Source: Holophagae bacterium
Lineage (GTDB): Bacteria; Acidobacteriota; Thermoanaerobaculia; Thermoanaerobaculales; Sulfomarinibacteraceae
Assembly: GCA_030637505.1 (NCBI GenBank)
Contig: DAOWGJ010000183.1
Span: 1 to 19,075, forward strand
Reading direction: 5' to 3'
Length of the DNA: 19,075 nucleotides
Both the position numbers and the translations under genes were made by a program. Below the pieces are notes generated by a model. It was given only the letters and a program-made list of their open reading frames with translations. It searched no databases and was not told the DNA's origin. The stretch's first letter is position 1. Each line of letters begins with the position of its first letter. Shown piece after piece: positions 15,037 through 19,075 of this stretch.

Positions 15037-15522
15037 CTACTTCCCCGCCGGAGTCCCGGCCGGAACTCGAGTCCAGACCGTGTTTCGGCCGAAGAGGGAA
15101 ATGCCAATGTACCCGCGCACCTTGAGACGCTCCCCCTTGAGATGCATCTTGCAGCGGTAGGTCTTGCCGTCATTGGGATCGTAGATCGTGCCTTCGGTCC
15201 ACTTGTTCGTGCCCGACCGGACGAAGCCTTCGAGGATCACCAGCCCAAGGGTCGGCCTGGACCTCAGGGCCGGATCGGGGTTTTCCCGGTCAATCTTGGC
15301 CTGCCCGTCCATCCCCTTCTTGTCACCCGTGCCGTACACCGGTTCGACCAACCACACCAGTCGTCCGCTGTAGCCATCCCCCTTGCGGACAATCTCAACG
15401 TGAGCCTGACCGCCCTCGTCCTCGGCTGGGGTTGCCCACAGCCCGAGAAGCGGATCTGCCTCACCGGCCGACAAAGGCATGGCAAGAGCCAAAGAAACAA
15501 CTACCAACATGACTATTCGCAT
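15037..15522 (-). CDS. Exported DUF2147 family protein
   Basis: A 161-residue protein with a signal peptide (MRIVMLVVVSLALAMPLSAG, cleavage near residue 20). The mature part matches the DUF2147 pattern: DPLLGLWATPAE near the start, AHVEIVRKGDGYSGRLVWL, a polar central loop (GDKKGMDGQAKIDRENPDP), then LGLVILEGFVRSG, WTEGTIYDPNDGKTYRCKMHLKG (only motif ends cited), LKVRGYIGISLFGRNTVWTR. Family members are small periplasmic or outer-membrane-associated beta-rich proteins of unknown function. ATG at 15522 has GGGAG 6 nt upstream and a TATAAT box about 28 nt upstream; a longer in-frame start at 15657 has no support and overlaps the divergent ABC-F gene. It is first in an operon with the HD-GYP gene. 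Confidence 0.85.
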   Translation of the reverse strand: MRIVMLVVVSLALAMPLSAGEADPLLGLWATPAEDEGGQAHVEIVRKGDGYSGRLVWLVEPVYGTGDKKGMDGQAKIDRENPDPALRSRPTLGLVILEGFVRSGTNKWTEGTIYDPNDGKTYRCKMHLKGERLKVRGYIGISLFGRNTVWTRVPAGTPAGK

Positions 15523-15550
15523 CTGATTCTCCCGTGAAAGCATCGATCCC

Positions 15551-15556
15551 ATTATA
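15551..15556 (-). promoter_or_regulatory. -10 box (TATAAT) of the DUF2147/HD-GYP operon
   Basis: A perfect TATAAT on the minus strand, 28 nt before the ATG at 15522, with GACG immediately upstream, exactly as in the DUF3795 promoter at 1531-1540. The -35 region is poor (TGTGAT at 17 nt). It lies between the divergent starts at 15522 and 15632. Confidence 0.45.
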
Positions 15557-15631
15557 CGTCGGTTGGCCACGGCATCACAGATCGTCGCCAACCTCAGCGA
15601 CCGAGACCGGAATCCGCTATCCTGCTTGGCC

Positions 15632-17557
<1,926 letters not shown>

Positions 17558-17560
17558 CCC

Positions 17561-17583
17561 GTAGGGGCACGGCGTGCCCCTAC
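17561..17583. terminator. Perfect 10-bp hairpin after the ABC-F gene
   Basis: GTAGGGGCAC (17561-17570) and GTGCCCCTAC (17574-17583) pair perfectly around GGC, 3 nt after the ABC-F stop codon. No T-run follows, so it is not a classic intrinsic terminator, though it may stop or stabilise the transcript end. GTAGGGGC...GCCCCTAC palindromes are recalled as dispersed intergenic repeats in many bacteria, so it may be one of those. Confidence 0.55.
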
Positions 17584-17633
17584 AATCCGCCGCGTCAGCG
17601 GGCAGGACCTTCGTTCAAGCGGAGGAATAGCCA

Positions 17634-17669
17634 ATGGTAGAGTGCCCTCATGGAGGTCCGAATGTCTGA
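17634..17669 (+). CDS. Possible 11-codon upstream ORF before the PepT-like gene
   Basis: ATG at 17634, preceded by GGAGGA with 7 nt spacing, opens a frame MVECPHGGPNV that ends at TGA 17667-17669, overlapping the peptidase start (17662) by 8 nt in another frame. The Shine-Dalgarno site is as good as that of the main gene. It could be a translational coupling leader. A chance arrangement is equally possible, because the ORF is very short. Confidence 0.3.
   Translation: MVECPHGGPNV
17652..17656 (+). promoter_or_regulatory. Ribosome binding site of the PepT-like gene
   Basis: GGAGG located 5 nt before the ATG at 17662. It selects that start over the ATG at 17650, and it lies inside the possible 11-codon upstream ORF. 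Confidence 0.7.
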
Positions 17670-18738
17670 CCGCATGATCAAGCAATTTCTGGAAATGGTA
17701 CAGATCGATTCCGAGTCGGGCAACGAATCCGGAATGATGGAATATTTGCTGACGGCATGCGCCGAACTCGGTGGCGATGCCTCTCTTGATGATTACGGCA
17801 ATTTGATGGCCCGTTTCGAGGCGAGAGGCGCCCAGGGCAAGAAGGCCGTTCTGCTGTCCTGCCATGCCGACACCGTGAAACCCGGCGTTGGTATCGAACC
17901 GGTGATCATCGACGGCGTCATCCGCTCCAAAGGGAACACGATCCTCGGGGCTGACGACAAAGCCGGCATCGCCGAGATTTTCGAGGCTTTGCGAAGGGCC
18001 GAGGTCATGCCTCCTGTTGAATTGGCCGTTAGCCGGCAGGAAGAAATCGGCCTCTTCGGCGTCAAGAACATGGACTTTTCTCGGATCTCTGCCCGCATGG
18101 GATTTCTGATGGACAACGACACCCTCGATACCATTGTCATCGGCGGGCCCTCGTACTTCGCTATCGACGTCGAAGTGACCGGCAAAGCTGCTCATGCGGG
18201 CATGGAGCCGGAGAAGGGCATCAACGCCATTCAGGCCGCTTCCGCGGCAATCGCAGCCTTGCGCCTCGGTCGTCTCGATCATGAGTCGACTGCCAACGTC
18301 GGCGTGATCGAAGGCGGTATCATCCGAAACGGTGTGCCCGAGCGCGCCACATTTTTGGCCGAGTGCCGTTCCGCCGACCACGACAAAGCGGTGGTTTTGG
18401 CCGAAGAGATGGAACACATCATCCGTGAGAAGGTCGGGGAATTTGGAGCCGAGGTCGAGATTAGAACTGACAACCTCTGCAAGGCAGTGCAGATCTCGGA
18501 AGATGCTCAGTGCGTACGAATCGCCAAGGAGGGTCTGCGCCATGTGGGCATTGAGGCTGACTGTGTTTTGATCACCGGTTTCACCGATGCCTCCATCTAC
18601 AACAACAAGGGCATCGAGATGGCAGTCGTAGGCATCGGCGCCCAAAACGAGCACTCGACCAACGAATGTGTCGCCATCAGCGATATGGAGAAAGCCGCGA
18701 CGGCGCTGGTCGAGATGCTCCGTCTGTGCACGGTGTAA
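17662..18738 (+). CDS. PepT-like M20 family zinc peptidase
   Basis: A 358-residue cytoplasmic metallopeptidase of the M20 type (PepT-like subgroup, hydrolysing short peptides or amide substrates). Expected metal-centre residues are visible: H68 and D70 in LLSCHADTV, the bridging Asp in LGADDKAG (D98), catalytic and metal-binding glutamates in RQEEIGLFG (E127, E128), an Asp in MDNDTLD (151-153) and H331 in QNEHSTNE. The lid/dimerisation insert begins about VTGKAAHAGMEPEKGINA (172-189), with the conserved HAG. Length fits the subgroup and is shorter than classical PepT of ~410. ATG at 17662 has GGAGG 5 nt upstream; the in-frame ATG at 17650 has none. No partner gene is adjacent. Confidence 0.9.
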   Translation: MSDRMIKQFLEMVQIDSESGNESGMMEYLLTACAELGGDASLDDYGNLMARFEARGAQGKKAVLLSCHADTVKPGVGIEPVIIDGVIRSKGNTILGADDKAGIAEIFEALRRAEVMPPVELAVSRQEEIGLFGVKNMDFSRISARMGFLMDNDTLDTIVIGGPSYFAIDVEVTGKAAHAGMEPEKGINAIQAASAAIAALRLGRLDHESTANVGVIEGGIIRNGVPERATFLAECRSADHDKAVVLAEEMEHIIREKVGEFGAEVEIRTDNLCKAVQISEDAQCVRIAKEGLRHVGIEADCVLITGFTDASIYNNKGIEMAVVGIGAQNEHSTNECVAISDMEKAATALVEMLRLCTV

Positions 18739-19075
18739 GCAAACAAGAGATCAAAATCACAGCCATAACACCTCATCCGTAGAGGTCGCTCAACCCGTCC
18801 CAGTCGCGGCCGCTGACGCGGTCGCTGCCGCCAAAGCCAACGACCAACTCAAATACCACGAGCGCCCCTCTCGGGCGGCGCGTGCCGTACACGGCTTCTC
18901 CCCCCCGGCAGACCTCCCGTCGGAGTCTCTGTTGCGGGGAAAGCCGTGTGGGGCAACGCTCGGCGAGGGCGCCAGCACTCGAGTCTCAGCCAACGCCGAC
19001 GTCAAGACCCGAGAGTGCCCAAAACCCCAAATCGGGACGTGCCGTACACAGCTTTTCCCTCCGGCAGACTTCCCA
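18739..19075. repeat. Non-coding right end with a 37-38-bp direct repeat and hairpins
   Basis: No credible gene is seen here. Copy 1 (18881-18918) and copy 2 (19038-19074) begin CGTGCCGTACAC and end in CCGGCAGAC(C/T)TCCC. They differ at a handful of positions plus one inserted C, and their starts are 157 nt apart. Within copy 1, ACACGGC (18889-18895) and CCCC (18900-18903) can pair with GCCGTGT (18943-18949) and GGGG (18936-18939), making a large stem. Smaller inverted repeats flank it (CGCCC/GGGCG near 18863-18877; GCACTC/GAGTGC near 18974-19019). Copy 2 touches the window end, so the array or element probably continues outside. Frames on the minus strand stay open for short stretches but lack convincing starts. 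Confidence 0.6.

Noticed and set aside
18790..19005. 71-residue minus-strand ORF in the right-end repeat region, and a second open frame reaching a stop at 18773-18775
   Set aside because: Ala/Ser-rich or repeat-derived translation with no ribosome site or convincing start; the region is better explained by direct and inverted repeats. A degraded gene fragment cannot be excluded.

Overview
The window is GC-rich, densely coded bacterial DNA carrying twelve protein-coding genes on both strands and no recognisable rRNA or tRNA. Several features point to a Gram-negative, diderm bacterium: an Omp85-type outer-membrane barrel ending in Phe, a lipoprotein, signal peptides, and a secreted pair with DGGGG and FSDGFE-GDTS motifs. 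Recalled similarity of that pair to proteins of uncultured Acidobacteriota (Thermoanaerobaculia-like) suggests that lineage. This is an inference, not a computed assignment.

Layout. 1-1051 (-): class I fructose-bisphosphate aldolase (FbaB/DhnA type), missing only its stop codon at the window edge, with a good promoter. 1152-1499 (-): small Cys-rich DUF3795-like protein. 1761-3967 (+): two overlapping genes for surface or exported proteins, a short DGGGG/FSDGFE protein and a right-handed beta-helix protein. 3964-5979 (-): one ORF fusing an arylamine N-acetyltransferase to a lipase-like alpha/beta hydrolase, with both catalytic triads visible. 6107-7540 (+): a long pentapeptide-repeat protein, possibly on a leaderless mRNA. 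7618-9285 (+): Omp85/BamA-like barrel with a POTRA-like domain. 9339-11729 (+): multi-pass membrane protein fused to a spermidine-synthase-like domain. 13247-11800 (-): two-gene operon for a secreted coiled-coil protein and a LolA-like lipoprotein. 13421-13711: a 291-bp non-coding element with 20-bp terminal inverted repeats and a chain of small hairpins. 15522-13787 (-): two-gene operon for an exported DUF2147 protein and a GAF/HD-GYP protein (predicted c-di-GMP phosphodiesterase). 15632-17557 (+): ABC-F translation factor. 17662-18738 (+): PepT-like M20 peptidase, possibly preceded by an 11-codon upstream ORF. 18739-19075: non-coding, with a 37-38-bp direct repeat and strong hairpins that probably continue past the edge.

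How the genes fit together. Most are housekeeping or cell-envelope genes in short units of one or two, so this is not an obvious defence or mobile island. The least conventional items are the NAT-hydrolase fusion, the hairpin-rich inverted-repeat element, the structured repeats at the right edge, and the pairing of an exported DUF2147 protein with an HD-GYP signalling enzyme.
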